Of a stretch of 54,947 nt of DNA, positions 26,011-34,467 are shown piece by piece (positions within the stretch are counted from its first letter, which is position 1; each line of letters starts with the position of its first letter). The position numbers and the translations under genes were made by a program. The stretch spans positions 1 through 54,947 of the forward strand of contig CAMORT010000010.1 of the NCBI GenBank assembly GCA_946624065.1, in the 5' to 3' direction. The DNA is from F23-D06 sp002392325. Its GTDB lineage: Bacteria > Bacteroidota > Bacteroidia > Bacteroidales > WCHB1-69. The notes under the pieces were generated by a model. The model searched no databases, was not told the DNA's origin, and saw only the letters and a list, made by a program, of their open reading frames with translations.

Positions 26011-26841
26011 GTGAAACGAATCATTATCCCGATATTATTGGTCTTGTGCCTCGCATCTTGTCACCAGAAACGCGACAGGATTGTGGCGCAGGTCTATTAT
26101 CACAAACTCTATCTTTCTGAGGTTCTGAATAATATGCCTTCAGGTCTGTCGCCAGAAGACAGTGTGGCGTTAGTAAAAGAATATATCGACGCATGGGTGA
26201 AAGAGAAACTGGTGCTGCATGCGGCGGAAAGGAATTTGTCGGTGAGAGAGAAGAATTTTGACAAAAAGATGGAGGAGTATCGAAATGGACTGTTGATTAA
26301 CGCATACTATGACAAATTGGTGTCAGATACCACCAAATTCAACATCTCGCAAGAGGAAATGGATGCCTTCACCAATGATTTTGGGAAACGTTACACGGTG
26401 GATAAGGACATCGTGAAACTCAACTATGTGAAACTTGCCGCCAAATCCGCATTGACAGACAAGGTGCGTGACATTCTCTTTGATGAGGAGAAGCGGACAT
26501 CGGACAAAGAATTGTTAATCAAATTGTTGGGAGATTCTGTTGAGTACATGATAGATGACAAAACCTGGCTTTATCTGGATGATATTCAAGCGGAGGTGCC
26601 CTTCGAAGTTGACGACAAACAGTTGCAGTCAGGTCCGCAATATGTGGACAAGGCAGTTTCGGGATATCGCTATTTAATGGTGATCTTGGAGCATAAGGAT
26701 CGTCGGACGATGAACGAGACGCAAGATGAGCGTGCCGCTGCCAGGATGATGTTGGTGAACCAGCGCAAGCGGGAGTTCATCGAGAATCATGTGAACCTTT
26801 TGTATGAGAAAGCCTTGAAAGACGGGGCGATAATACAATAA
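26011..26841 (+). CDS. SurA-N-like lipoprotein without an isomerase domain
   Basis: 276 residues starting at GTG one base after the upstream stop. The signal peptide ends in a lipobox (LCLASC). Residues about 20-130 are helical and charged and resemble the SurA N-terminal chaperone region (VKEYIDAWVKEKLVLHAAERNL). No parvulin signature is visible. Membrane anchoring and tight coupling to a two-PpiC protein suggest a periplasmic holdase that works with it (inference). Confidence 0.7.
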   Translation: MKRIIIPILLVLCLASCHQKRDRIVAQVYYHKLYLSEVLNNMPSGLSPEDSVALVKEYIDAWVKEKLVLHAAERNLSVREKNFDKKMEEYRNGLLINAYYDKLVSDTTKFNISQEEMDAFTNDFGKRYTVDKDIVKLNYVKLAAKSALTDKVRDILFDEEKRTSDKELLIKLLGDSVEYMIDDKTWLYLDDIQAEVPFEVDDKQLQSGPQYVDKAVSGYRYLMVILEHKDRRTMNETQDERAAARMMLVNQRKREFIENHVNLLYEKALKDGAIIQ

Positions 26842-26847
26842 CGCTCG

Positions 26848-27873
26848 CTACTCGGCGCGAGTGGAAGGCCGGTTCTTCAACAACAAGTAGATGAAATACG
26901 GTGCGCCCGCAAGGGCGGTGATGCTGCCTACCGGTAACTCGGAAGGCGCCGCGATGGTGCGTGCCAAAGTGTCGGCCACCAGCAAAAAGAACGCTCCGAA
27001 GAAGATGGAGTAGGTGAACAAATGGCGGTTGCTGCTCCCGAACAGCAGGCGGATGATGTTCGGCACGATAAGTCCGATGAACCCGATGACGCCGCAAAAG
27101 GAAACCACTACCCCAATCAATAGGGAAGACACAATCAGCACTACATAGGTGGTGCGTTGCGTGTTCACACCGATGCTTTTTGCCGATTCTATTCCCATCT
27201 GCATGATATCCAAATCTTTAGAGTGGTAATACAGGAAGATGAAAGCGATGATCATGACGGGGATCAACCATCCGATTTCACCCCAGGAAACCGTGGCCAG
27301 ACTGCCCATGGTCCAGAAATAGATTTTTTGCATGGACTGTTGGTTTACCACGATGAGCAGGGTGATGATGGAGGAAATGAAGAAATTGAGCGCGATGCCA
27401 GTGAGTAGGAGGGTTTGGGTGGAACTGTGGTGCGAGAATCTTCCGATGCCCATGATGAAAACTAATGTGAGCAAAGCGGTGAGCAGGGCGGGCACGGTGA
27501 CCCCGAACAGGGAGATGTCCCAGCCGAGGATGATGGCGACCGCCGCACCCAAAGAGGCTCCGGACGATATGCCCAGAATGTAGGGATCGCAGATGGGGTT
27601 GCGGAAGATGCTCTGGAACACGCACCCGCAGACCGCAAGCGAGGCACCGGCCAGCAAACTCATCACAATGCGCGGCAGACGCAACTGCCAGATGGCAGTG
27701 TCATAGAAAGCGGGCACGATGATGTCGCTGGAAACATGAAGCCGGTGCAGAAAGCTGCCCCACACCATCTTGAACGGGATGTCAATGGCCCCGATGAAGA
27801 TGGCTCCGATGGCGGCAAGCAGCAAAATGGCGCCGAAAAGGATAGGAAGCAGTATGTGTTTGCGTTGTCTCAT
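26848..27873 (-). CDS. FecCD/BtuC-type ABC transporter permease
   Basis: 341 residues from MRQRKHILLP; the longer frame adds 50 residues read from the opposite gene's promoter region. About nine to ten helices are visible with family signatures RLPRIVMSLLAGASLAVCG, NPICDPYILGISSGASLGA and GVIGFIGLIVPNIIRLLFG. Such permeases import ferric chelates, heme or cobamides with a binding protein and an ATPase. Neither partner is next to it, so it is an orphan here or its partners lie elsewhere. It ends six bases from the convergent chaperone gene with no clear terminator. Confidence 0.9.
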   Translation of the reverse strand: MRQRKHILLPILFGAILLLAAIGAIFIGAIDIPFKMVWGSFLHRLHVSSDIIVPAFYDTAIWQLRLPRIVMSLLAGASLAVCGCVFQSIFRNPICDPYILGISSGASLGAAVAIILGWDISLFGVTVPALLTALLTLVFIMGIGRFSHHSSTQTLLLTGIALNFFISSIITLLIVVNQQSMQKIYFWTMGSLATVSWGEIGWLIPVMIIAFIFLYYHSKDLDIMQMGIESAKSIGVNTQRTTYVVLIVSSLLIGVVVSFCGVIGFIGLIVPNIIRLLFGSSNRHLFTYSIFFGAFFLLVADTLARTIAAPSELPVGSITALAGAPYFIYLLLKNRPSTRAE

Positions 27874-27951
27874 ATTATGGACTGCAAAAATAGTAAAAAG
27901 AGACCACTTCACAAAATCCATCTTTTTGCCATTTGGTACATTATTTTTTTG

Positions 27952-27959
27952 TACCTTTG
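27952..27959 (+). promoter_or_regulatory. -7 box TACCTTTG for the NFU gene
   Basis: TACCTTTG is a strong match to TAnnTTTG, 26 bases before the ATG at 27986. A TTG lies upstream but at shorter spacing (16) than usual. Confidence 0.5.
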
Positions 27960-27985
27960 CCGCCGAAACAATCAATAGCAAGAGT

Positions 27986-28234
27986 ATGGAAAATCCCACA
28001 CTGGAACAGAAAGTCAAATCCATTATAGATCAGATCCGTCCCTACCTGCAACAGGACGGTGGAGATATTGAGTTTGTGGAACTTACCACCGACAATGTCG
28101 TGAAGGTGAAACTGCAGGGCGCCTGCGGTTCCTGCCCGCACGCCAAGATGACGCTTAAAAACGGCGTGGAGCAAACCATCAAGCACTATCTCCCTGAAAT
28201 CGATCATGTGGAGGATGTGGTGCTGGGATTCTAA
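27986..28234 (+). CDS. NFU-domain iron-sulfur carrier
   Basis: 82 residues; the open frame extends upstream but the start MENPTLEQK is chosen because it follows the -7 box and begins the conserved domain. It is the NifU C-terminal (NFU) domain alone: IRPYLQQDGGDIEFVEL and the cluster-binding CxxC in GACGSCPHAKMTL. NFU proteins hold and pass Fe-S clusters to target enzymes in the cytoplasm. Single-domain forms of this length are common in Bacteroidota. Confidence 0.9.
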   Translation: MENPTLEQKVKSIIDQIRPYLQQDGGDIEFVELTTDNVVKVKLQGACGSCPHAKMTLKNGVEQTIKHYLPEIDHVEDVVLGF

Positions 28235-28238
28235 TTTT

Positions 28239-28275
28239 AGATTTGAGACTTGAGACATAGGACATAAGACTTTAA
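28239..28275. repeat. Short heptamer repeat tract
   Basis: Consecutive heptads AGATTTG, AGACTTG, AGACATA, GGACATA and AGACTTT resemble those at 835-975. It lies just after the NFU gene. Confidence 0.5.
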
Positions 28276-28295
28276 AAAAAGATATTCATAGAACC

Positions 28296-28356
28296 GCCTC
28301 GAAGAGGCAAAACGCACGAAGTGCAAATAACCTCACACCAGCGAAGCGCAGTGTGG
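28296..28356. repeat. Three consecutive mini-hairpins before ychF
   Basis: GCCTC-GAA-GAGGC (28296-28308) and GCAC-GAA-GTGC (28314-28324) are followed by a two-part hairpin: CACAC (28334-28338) with GTGTG (28351-28355), and inside it GCG-AAG-CGC (28341-28349). The shared GAA/AAG loops with different stems suggest selection for structure. It ends about 38 bases before the ychF start, so it could be its leader. Confidence 0.6.
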
Positions 28357-28393
28357 AGCACCAACAAACTGACAAAACCAAACACTAAACAAT

Positions 28394-29491
28394 ATGGGCT
28401 TGAAATGCGGCATAGTAGGTCTGACCAATTCCGGTAAAACAACGATGTTCAACTGCATCTCGAATACGAAGGCGGCAGTTACGGAGTTTGCGTACAGCAC
28501 GAACAAATCCAACATTGGCGTGTGTGCTGTGCCGGATGACCGTCTTGCCAAGATCAACACATTTATTCAGGCCGATAAGTTGGTATATGCCAATTTGGAC
28601 CTGGTGGATATTCCGGGTTTGGCCAAGGGCGCAAGCCAGGGCGAGGGTATTGGTAACAGTTTCCTCGCGGATGTGCGTCTGTGCGATGCCCTGATTCATG
28701 TGCTTCGTTGTTTCGACAATCCCGCCCTGCCGCATGTGGAGGGTTCTGTGGATCCTGTCCGCGACATTGAGATTGTGGATTTTGAGTTGCAATGCAAGGA
28801 TTTGGAGCAGGTTGACCGCAAAATCTCCAAGGTGGAGAAAGCCGCCAAGATTGGTGACAAGAACGCCAAACATGATTATGAGGTATTGAAGAAATACAAG
28901 GAGCATCTGGAGAAATTCCAGAATGTGCGCACACTGGAAGTTACTCCCGATGAGCACGCTGTGGTGGCCGATATGATGCTGTTGACCGAAAAACCGGTGC
29001 TGTTTGTGTGCAATGTGAACGACGATGACGCCGTGACCGGGAACGCATATTCCGAAGCGGTGAAGAAATATGTGGAGGAGAATGGTGGCGAGATGCTGGT
29101 GATTGCGGCCAAGATTGAATCTGAAATCGCCGAACTGGAAAGTGAAGACGACCGGAAAGTGTTTTTGGAGGATGTGGGTTTGACCGAGCCGGGTGTGAAC
29201 AAGGTGATTCGTGCGGCATACAAGATGCTGGATCTTATTTCATTCTTTACTGTCGGTGGCAAGGAGAACCGCGCATGGACCATCAAGCGTGGTATGCTCG
29301 CACCGCAAGCCGCGGGTGTGATTCACAGTGACCTTGAACGCGGTTTTATTCGCGCTGAGGTGATAAAATATGACGATTTGGTGCAACTCGGTTCCGAACT
29401 TAAATGCAAGGAGGCCGGCAAGTTGGCCGTGGAGGGAAAGAATTATGTGGTGCAGGACGGTGACATCTTGCATATACGCTTTAATGTGTAA
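28394..29491 (+). CDS. ychF: YchF/OLA1-type P-loop ATPase
   Basis: 365 residues, the usual length. P-loop GLTNSGKTTMFN lies near the start and the G3 region is DIPGLAKGASQGEGIGN. The G4 position reads CNVNDDD rather than NKxD, as expected for this subfamily that prefers ATP. A central coiled coil (about 120-180) and a C-terminal TGS domain (VIKYDDLVQLGSELKCKEAG) are present. YchF associates with ribosomes and modulates stress responses. Confidence 0.95.
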   Translation: MGLKCGIVGLTNSGKTTMFNCISNTKAAVTEFAYSTNKSNIGVCAVPDDRLAKINTFIQADKLVYANLDLVDIPGLAKGASQGEGIGNSFLADVRLCDALIHVLRCFDNPALPHVEGSVDPVRDIEIVDFELQCKDLEQVDRKISKVEKAAKIGDKNAKHDYEVLKKYKEHLEKFQNVRTLEVTPDEHAVVADMMLLTEKPVLFVCNVNDDDAVTGNAYSEAVKKYVEENGGEMLVIAAKIESEIAELESEDDRKVFLEDVGLTEPGVNKVIRAAYKMLDLISFFTVGGKENRAWTIKRGMLAPQAAGVIHSDLERGFIRAEVIKYDDLVQLGSELKCKEAGKLAVEGKNYVVQDGDILHIRFNV

Positions 29492-29533
29492 TCGGTAATT
29501 CCCCATTACCCATTGCACATTATAAATTGAATT

Positions 29534-29606
29534 GCGGTAGTAGCTCAGTTGGTAGAGCGGCGGCTTCCCAAGCCGCAGGTCGCGGGTTCGAACCCCGTCT
29601 ACCGCT
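29534..29606 (+). tRNA. tRNA-Gly (CCC)
   Basis: A complete 73-nt cloverleaf. The acceptor stem is GCGGTAG with CTACCGC. The D arm is GCTCAGTTGGTAGAGC. The anticodon stem GCGGC/GCCGC encloses loop TTCCCAA, so the anticodon is CCC. The T loop is TTCGAAC. No CCA is encoded. Confidence 0.95.
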
Positions 29607-29613
29607 CATCTGA

Positions 29614-29645
29614 AGAGATGCAATATTTTGCGTCTCTATTTTTTT
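29614..29645 (+). terminator. Terminator after tRNA-Gly, made from a palindrome copy
   Basis: AGAGATGCAA (29614-29623) pairs with TTGCGTCTCT (29628-29637), one G-T pair, followed by a T-rich run to 29645. Its core (AGAGA...GTCTCT, 24 nt) has the same geometry as the 28-nt palindromes at 10539 and 53901. Confidence 0.75.
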
Positions 29646-29673
29646 ACCCTCGATACAGCTTTTCTTTTTTTTG

Positions 29674-29681
29674 TATTTTTG
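29674..29681 (+). promoter_or_regulatory. -7 box TATTTTTG for the phosphohexomutase gene
   Basis: TATTTTTG fits the -7 consensus, 72-78 bases before the two candidate ATG codons. The upstream T-rich tract has no clear -33 TTG. Confidence 0.45.
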
Positions 29682-29753
29682 CGGATAGATTTGTGGACGA
29701 AAACTGCGTTTTCGGCTGCGAAACTGACATAAAAAAGTACTTTTTTAATTCTA

Positions 29754-31493
29754 ATGATTATGGATAAAGAAATTCAAGAGAAAGTAAACCTTTGGTTGTC
29801 AAATGATTATGACGAAGCAACACGCAACGAGGTCCTCCGCTTGCAAAAAGAGGACCCCAAGGAATTGTCGGACGCCTTTTACCGCGATTTGGAGTTCGGT
29901 ACGGGCGGTCTTCGCGGTATTATGGGCGTGGGAACCAATAGGATGAATAAATATACGGTGGGCGCCGCCACCCAAGGCCTGGCCAATTATCTGAAGAAAT
30001 CATTTAAAAATGAGGCACTTAAAGTGGTGATTTCCTACGACTCACGCTTGCACAGCCGCGAGTTTGCCCAGATTTCCGCTGAGATTTTATCCGCTAACAA
30101 TATCAAGGTTTTCCTGTTCGACGAACTGCGCCCCACACCAATCCTCTCGTTTGCGGTGCGTCACCTGCAGTGCAACGCCGGTATCATGATTACCGCATCG
30201 CACAACCCGAAAGAATACAATGGATACAAGGTCTATTGGGAGGATGGCGGGCAACTGGTGCCGCCACACGATGTGAATGTCATCAAAGAGGTGAACAAAA
30301 TCACGTCCGTGAAACAGGTTGAATGGACCGCCAAACCTGAACTGATTGAAATGGTGGGCGAAAATGTGGATAAAGCATATTTTGATTTGCTGCTCCCGCT
30401 CTCCATGAATCCGGAATCCATCAAGAAGGCCAAGAAACTGAAGATTGTCTATACGCCGCTGCATGGCACGGGCATCACCATGGTGCCCAAAGCGTTGAAG
30501 ATGTTCGGTTTTGAGGATGTGGTGCTGGAAGAGGCACAATCCATACCCGACGGCAACTTCCCGACAGTGAAATCGCCGAACCCGGAAGAGAAATCCGCGC
30601 TCGAACTGGCACTGAAAAAAGCCGATGAGGTGAACGCGGACCTGATTCTGGCCACCGACCCGGATGCCGACCGTGTGGGTATCGCGGTGCGCAACGCTGA
30701 AGGCAAGATGCAGTTGCTCAATGGTAACCAGACGGGTACCTTGCTGTTCCATTATATGTTGTCGCAATGCCAGCAAACCGGCAAAATGCCGCAGAATCCG
30801 TTTGCGGTGAAAACCATCGTCACCACCGACCTGATTCGCCGCGTGGCGCTCGATTTCAATGTGGAGTGCTTCGATGTGCTCACCGGTTTCAAATACATCG
30901 CCGAGGTGATTCGCGCCAACGAGGGCAAGAAACACTTCGTTGTGGGAGGCGAGGAGAGCTACGGATACCTGATTGGTGATTTTGTGCGCGACAAGGACGC
31001 TATCTCCGCCTGCTGCCTCATTGCCGAAATGGCCGCCCATTACATGGTGAACAATACGGCTAATCACAAACTGCTTACGGATGTGCTTCACGACATTTAT
31101 TGCAGTTACGGTTTCTTCAAAGAATCGCTGCTTTCCCTGACCGAAAAAGGACAGGAGGGTGTGGCCAAGATCAAAGCGATGATGGACAACTACCGTCAGA
31201 ACCCGCCCAAGACCTTAGGCGGCCAACCTGTGGTGATGATGAAGGATTACAGCGCCAGCCGCTCCTACGACTTGGTGAACGGCACCAACGAACTCATCAA
31301 CCTGCCCACTTCCAATGTGTTGCAGTTCTTCACCGCCGACGGCAGCAAGATCACGGTGCGCCCGTCCGGAACCGAGCCCAAGATCAAGTTCTATTTCGGT
31401 GTGGTGGAACCCGTGGAGAAACGGAAGGACATTGCCGAGGTGGAAGCCCGTTTGGATCAGCGCATTGAAACATTGAAGAAGGATTTGCAGTAA
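29754..31493 (+). CDS. Phosphoglucomutase/phosphomannomutase
   Basis: 579 residues. The catalytic Ser is in ITASHNPKEYNGYKVYW (near 145), the Mg2+ loop is ATDPDADRVGIAV, the sugar loop is VGGEESYGYL, and the phosphate-binding end is VRPSGTEPKIKFYF. The alpha-phosphohexomutase family interconverts hexose 1- and 6-phosphates. The size fits the long bacterial phospho-sugar mutases that act on glucose phosphate. ATG at 29760 (MDKEIQ) is an equally good start. It converges on the GH92 gene. Confidence 0.93.
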   Translation: MIMDKEIQEKVNLWLSNDYDEATRNEVLRLQKEDPKELSDAFYRDLEFGTGGLRGIMGVGTNRMNKYTVGAATQGLANYLKKSFKNEALKVVISYDSRLHSREFAQISAEILSANNIKVFLFDELRPTPILSFAVRHLQCNAGIMITASHNPKEYNGYKVYWEDGGQLVPPHDVNVIKEVNKITSVKQVEWTAKPELIEMVGENVDKAYFDLLLPLSMNPESIKKAKKLKIVYTPLHGTGITMVPKALKMFGFEDVVLEEAQSIPDGNFPTVKSPNPEEKSALELALKKADEVNADLILATDPDADRVGIAVRNAEGKMQLLNGNQTGTLLFHYMLSQCQQTGKMPQNPFAVKTIVTTDLIRRVALDFNVECFDVLTGFKYIAEVIRANEGKKHFVVGGEESYGYLIGDFVRDKDAISACCLIAEMAAHYMVNNTANHKLLTDVLHDIYCSYGFFKESLLSLTEKGQEGVAKIKAMMDNYRQNPPKTLGGQPVVMMKDYSASRSYDLVNGTNELINLPTSNVLQFFTADGSKITVRPSGTEPKIKFYFGVVEPVEKRKDIAEVEARLDQRIETLKKDLQ

Positions 31494-31520
31494 TCCTTCT
31501 TTGCACATTTATAAAATAAA

Positions 31521-31547
31521 AAAGGGACGCCATTATGGTGTCCCTTT
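31521..31547. terminator. Bidirectional terminator between mutase and GH92
   Basis: AAAGGGACGCCAT and ATGGTGTCCCTTT form a near-perfect hairpin with A residues before and T residues after it. It serves the plus-strand mutase (stop 31493) and the minus-strand mannosidase (stop 31551). Confidence 0.8.
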
Positions 31548-31550
31548 CTT

Positions 31551-34466
31551 TTATTTCACCGTTATTTCATCCATAAACAACCATGCTTGTTCGCCAGGAC
31601 TGATGTGCCAACTTGGCATCTTGCCGTAGTTATATACTTTCACTTTCAGATAACGACCTGTTTCATTGCCGTTTACGGTGAAACTGTGCAGTTTGGCGTC
31701 TTCAGATTTCTCAGAACCGATGCCGTTTGTGGTGCCGAAGGGACGGAATTGTTTCCCATCGTCGGAGATGAGGACTTCCACTTTGGAGGGGAAGAAGATC
31801 CAAGCGCGCACATCCTCCAGACAACTTGCGGAAACGGAGTGCACGGGTTTGCTCTGGTGCAGGTCGATGATGGCCTCAAAGTCGCCTTGGAAACCCTGCC
31901 AACCGCCCACGCGCCAGTTAGCCAGCGCGTGGATCTCATCGATGAGTCCGTCCTGCCCGCCCGCAAAATATTGGGGGCTCGGCTTGGTGATGTAGTTCAC
32001 CGTTTTATCTTTGTTGAAATGACGGTATGTCGCCTCGGCCACTTTGCTGGCACCCGACACCTTGTTGTAGGCGATGGCTTTCAATGTGGTGGTCCCTTTC
32101 AGCGTGATGGGTTCCGTGTATTTCATGCCGTGGGTAGGCGCAGGTGTGCTGCCGTCCAAAGTGTAGAAGATGTCCGTGAGTGCCGACATAGGCGCGGCGC
32201 CCGGCACATTGCGCTGGTATAGGTTGATGGACACGGTGAGCGAGTCGGTGAAACTCGGCTGGTCGGTGGAGAAGTAGGGCACAGTGGTCACCGTAGGCGT
32301 GATAATGGCTTTGGGTGTGTTCTGGTATCCAATGCCCCAGGTCTCGCTGGGCTTCTCACCCATCTTGAATTCCAACAAACCGCCGTCTTTGATTTGGTTG
32401 TAGGTGATGTAGGATACATTAAGTGGTTCTCCGTTGTACAGAACCGACTGGATATAAGGGAGATCCTTGTCGCGGGTGATGACAAATTTAGCTCCGTTCT
32501 CCAAGTTTACCGTGGTTTTGTCGAACAGCGGATAGCCGATAATATATTGGTTCTTGCCCGGGCATACGGGGTAGAAACCCATGGCGCTGAACACATACCA
32601 GGCCGACATCTGGCCGCAGTCCTCATTGCCGCAAAGCCCGTCGGGTTGTGAGGTGTAGAGTTCCGTCATGATTTTGCGAGTCAGTTCCTGTGTCTTCCAC
32701 GGCTGGCCGATGAAATTGTACAGGTAAGCGGCATGGTGGCTCGGCTCGTTGCCGTGCGCATATTGTCCGATAACACCAGTAATGTCCGATTGTTCCCGGC
32801 CCGTCATTTTAGAATCTCCGTGGAAGAGAGAGTCCAGAAATACGCCCATGGCCTTGTCGCCACCCATGAGATATACATAGTCGGTGACATCGTGAGGCAC
32901 ATAGGTGGAGTATTGCCAGCAGTTGGCTTCCGTGTAAAAATTGTTGACTTCTGTGGGGTCGAATGGGGTGGCGAAGGCACCGTTGCGCTTGCCGTGCATG
33001 AACCCGTCTGGATCCAAAATGTTCTTGTAGAACTGGGCGCGGGCGATATATTCATCGTAAACTTCCTGATTTCCAATCTCTTTGGCAAATTGGGCAATGC
33101 ACCAGTCATCGTAACAGTATTCCAATGTTTTGGATACGGATTCATTCTCCGATGTGCCAGGAATGTAGCCGTATTTGGCGTAGTCGGGTCTGCCCAATTT
33201 GTTGAGCGTGGCGCTGTGCCGCATGGCCCGTAGCATCTCATTCACATCGTATGGGCGTATGCCTTTGATGAAGGCGTCCCAGATGACAGGCACGGAGTGA
33301 TAGCCGATCATGCACCAGGTTTCGTAAGCCGACAGTTCCCACACGGGCAGCATGGTGCCCTGGCGGTAGTGTTGCATGAAGGTGTGCAGAAAATCACCGG
33401 TGCGCTTCTGGTCGATGATGTTCAGCAGCGGGTGCAGGGCACGGTAGGTGTCCCACAATGAGAAGACGGTGTAAATCTGGTGTCTGCCGTCACTTTCATG
33501 AATTTCACCATCCTGTCCGCGATAGCGACCGTCCAGATCCGAATAGAGATAAGGTGATGTGAAACAATGGTACAGAGCGGTATAGAATGTCTGGAGATAT
33601 TCTTTGTTGTTGGATTCGACTTGGATTTTGCTGAGTTCCTTGTCCCAAGCGGCCACGGCCTCTTCCTCCACCTGCTCGATGCTTTTGCCCCGCAGTTCAT
33701 TCTGGTTGTTCATGGCGCCGGCAATGTCCACGGCGGAAATCGCGACATTCAGTGTGACCATTCTCACTTTCTCGGAGAAATAGACAATGGCTTTGCAGTT
33801 CTCACCGCGCACATCGGTCTCCTTTGCAAGTTGGTCATCTTTATAGAACTCGATTTTCTGAATCGGGGAAGAGGGGATGATGGAGAAGGCGCAGTATTGG
33901 TCGGGGTTCCAGGCTTCGGAGCGGCGGAATCCCACAATCTCGTTGCCGTTGATGGTGATGCCGGAGGCCAGCACTTTGTCGCGGTGCGTGAGGTCGATGA
34001 CGATGCCGCGCGGCCCTTTCTTTGGGAAGGTGTATCGGTGCATAGCCACGCGCTGTCCTGCTGTCAGTTCCACGAAGATGCCGTTGTCGAGCATAACATG
34101 GTAATAGCCGGCATTGGCGTGCTCGTTCTTGTGTGAGAAGGTGCAGGAATACTCGTTGTTGTGGATGGACGGCGTGCCAGTGAAGGGCATGATGAGCACA
34201 TCCCCGTAGTCGCTGCAACCCGTGCCGCTTAGGTGCGTGTGCGAGAAGCCGTAAATGCGGTTGTCGGTGTAATGGTAGCCGGAGCAGCCATCCCAGCCAT
34301 CAAGCCGGGTGTCGGGGCTCACTTGCACCGCTCCAAAGGGCACAAGAGCACCCGGGAAAGTGTGCCCGTGCTCGGCGGTGCCCACTAAGGGATTCACATA
34401 TTCGCTCTGGGCGAAACCGGTTGCGGCGACAATTAAAATCATCAAGGAAAAGACAGTTTTTTTCAT
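31551..34466 (-). CDS. GH92 exo-alpha-mannosidase with C-terminal beta-sandwich domains
   Basis: 971 residues from MKKTVFSLM, chosen for its signal peptide (ends near TGFAQ). GH92 hallmarks are VGTAEHGHTFPGALVPFG, GFSHTHLSGTGCSDYGD, HGNEPSHHAAYLYNF and GNEDCGQMSAWYVFSAMGF; the acidic residues in the last two belong to the Ca2+-dependent inverting site. After about residue 735 comes a chitobiase-C-like domain (FYTLDGSTPAPT), then an F5/8-type carbohydrate-binding-like domain (VEVLISDDGKQFRPFG). The enzyme removes mannose from glycans outside the cytoplasm. It is preceded, one base away, by a DNA methyltransferase gene. Confidence 0.93.
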   Translation of the reverse strand: MKKTVFSLMILIVAATGFAQSEYVNPLVGTAEHGHTFPGALVPFGAVQVSPDTRLDGWDGCSGYHYTDNRIYGFSHTHLSGTGCSDYGDVLIMPFTGTPSIHNNEYSCTFSHKNEHANAGYYHVMLDNGIFVELTAGQRVAMHRYTFPKKGPRGIVIDLTHRDKVLASGITINGNEIVGFRRSEAWNPDQYCAFSIIPSSPIQKIEFYKDDQLAKETDVRGENCKAIVYFSEKVRMVTLNVAISAVDIAGAMNNQNELRGKSIEQVEEEAVAAWDKELSKIQVESNNKEYLQTFYTALYHCFTSPYLYSDLDGRYRGQDGEIHESDGRHQIYTVFSLWDTYRALHPLLNIIDQKRTGDFLHTFMQHYRQGTMLPVWELSAYETWCMIGYHSVPVIWDAFIKGIRPYDVNEMLRAMRHSATLNKLGRPDYAKYGYIPGTSENESVSKTLEYCYDDWCIAQFAKEIGNQEVYDEYIARAQFYKNILDPDGFMHGKRNGAFATPFDPTEVNNFYTEANCWQYSTYVPHDVTDYVYLMGGDKAMGVFLDSLFHGDSKMTGREQSDITGVIGQYAHGNEPSHHAAYLYNFIGQPWKTQELTRKIMTELYTSQPDGLCGNEDCGQMSAWYVFSAMGFYPVCPGKNQYIIGYPLFDKTTVNLENGAKFVITRDKDLPYIQSVLYNGEPLNVSYITYNQIKDGGLLEFKMGEKPSETWGIGYQNTPKAIITPTVTTVPYFSTDQPSFTDSLTVSINLYQRNVPGAAPMSALTDIFYTLDGSTPAPTHGMKYTEPITLKGTTTLKAIAYNKVSGASKVAEATYRHFNKDKTVNYITKPSPQYFAGGQDGLIDEIHALANWRVGGWQGFQGDFEAIIDLHQSKPVHSVSASCLEDVRAWIFFPSKVEVLISDDGKQFRPFGTTNGIGSEKSEDAKLHSFTVNGNETGRYLKVKVYNYGKMPSWHISPGEQAWLFMDEITVK

Positions 34467-34467
34467 G

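Noticed and set aside
27770..27985. 72-residue N-terminal extension of the NFU protein
   Set aside because: It runs through the promoter box and the start of the divergent permease gene; the domain begins at the chosen ATG.
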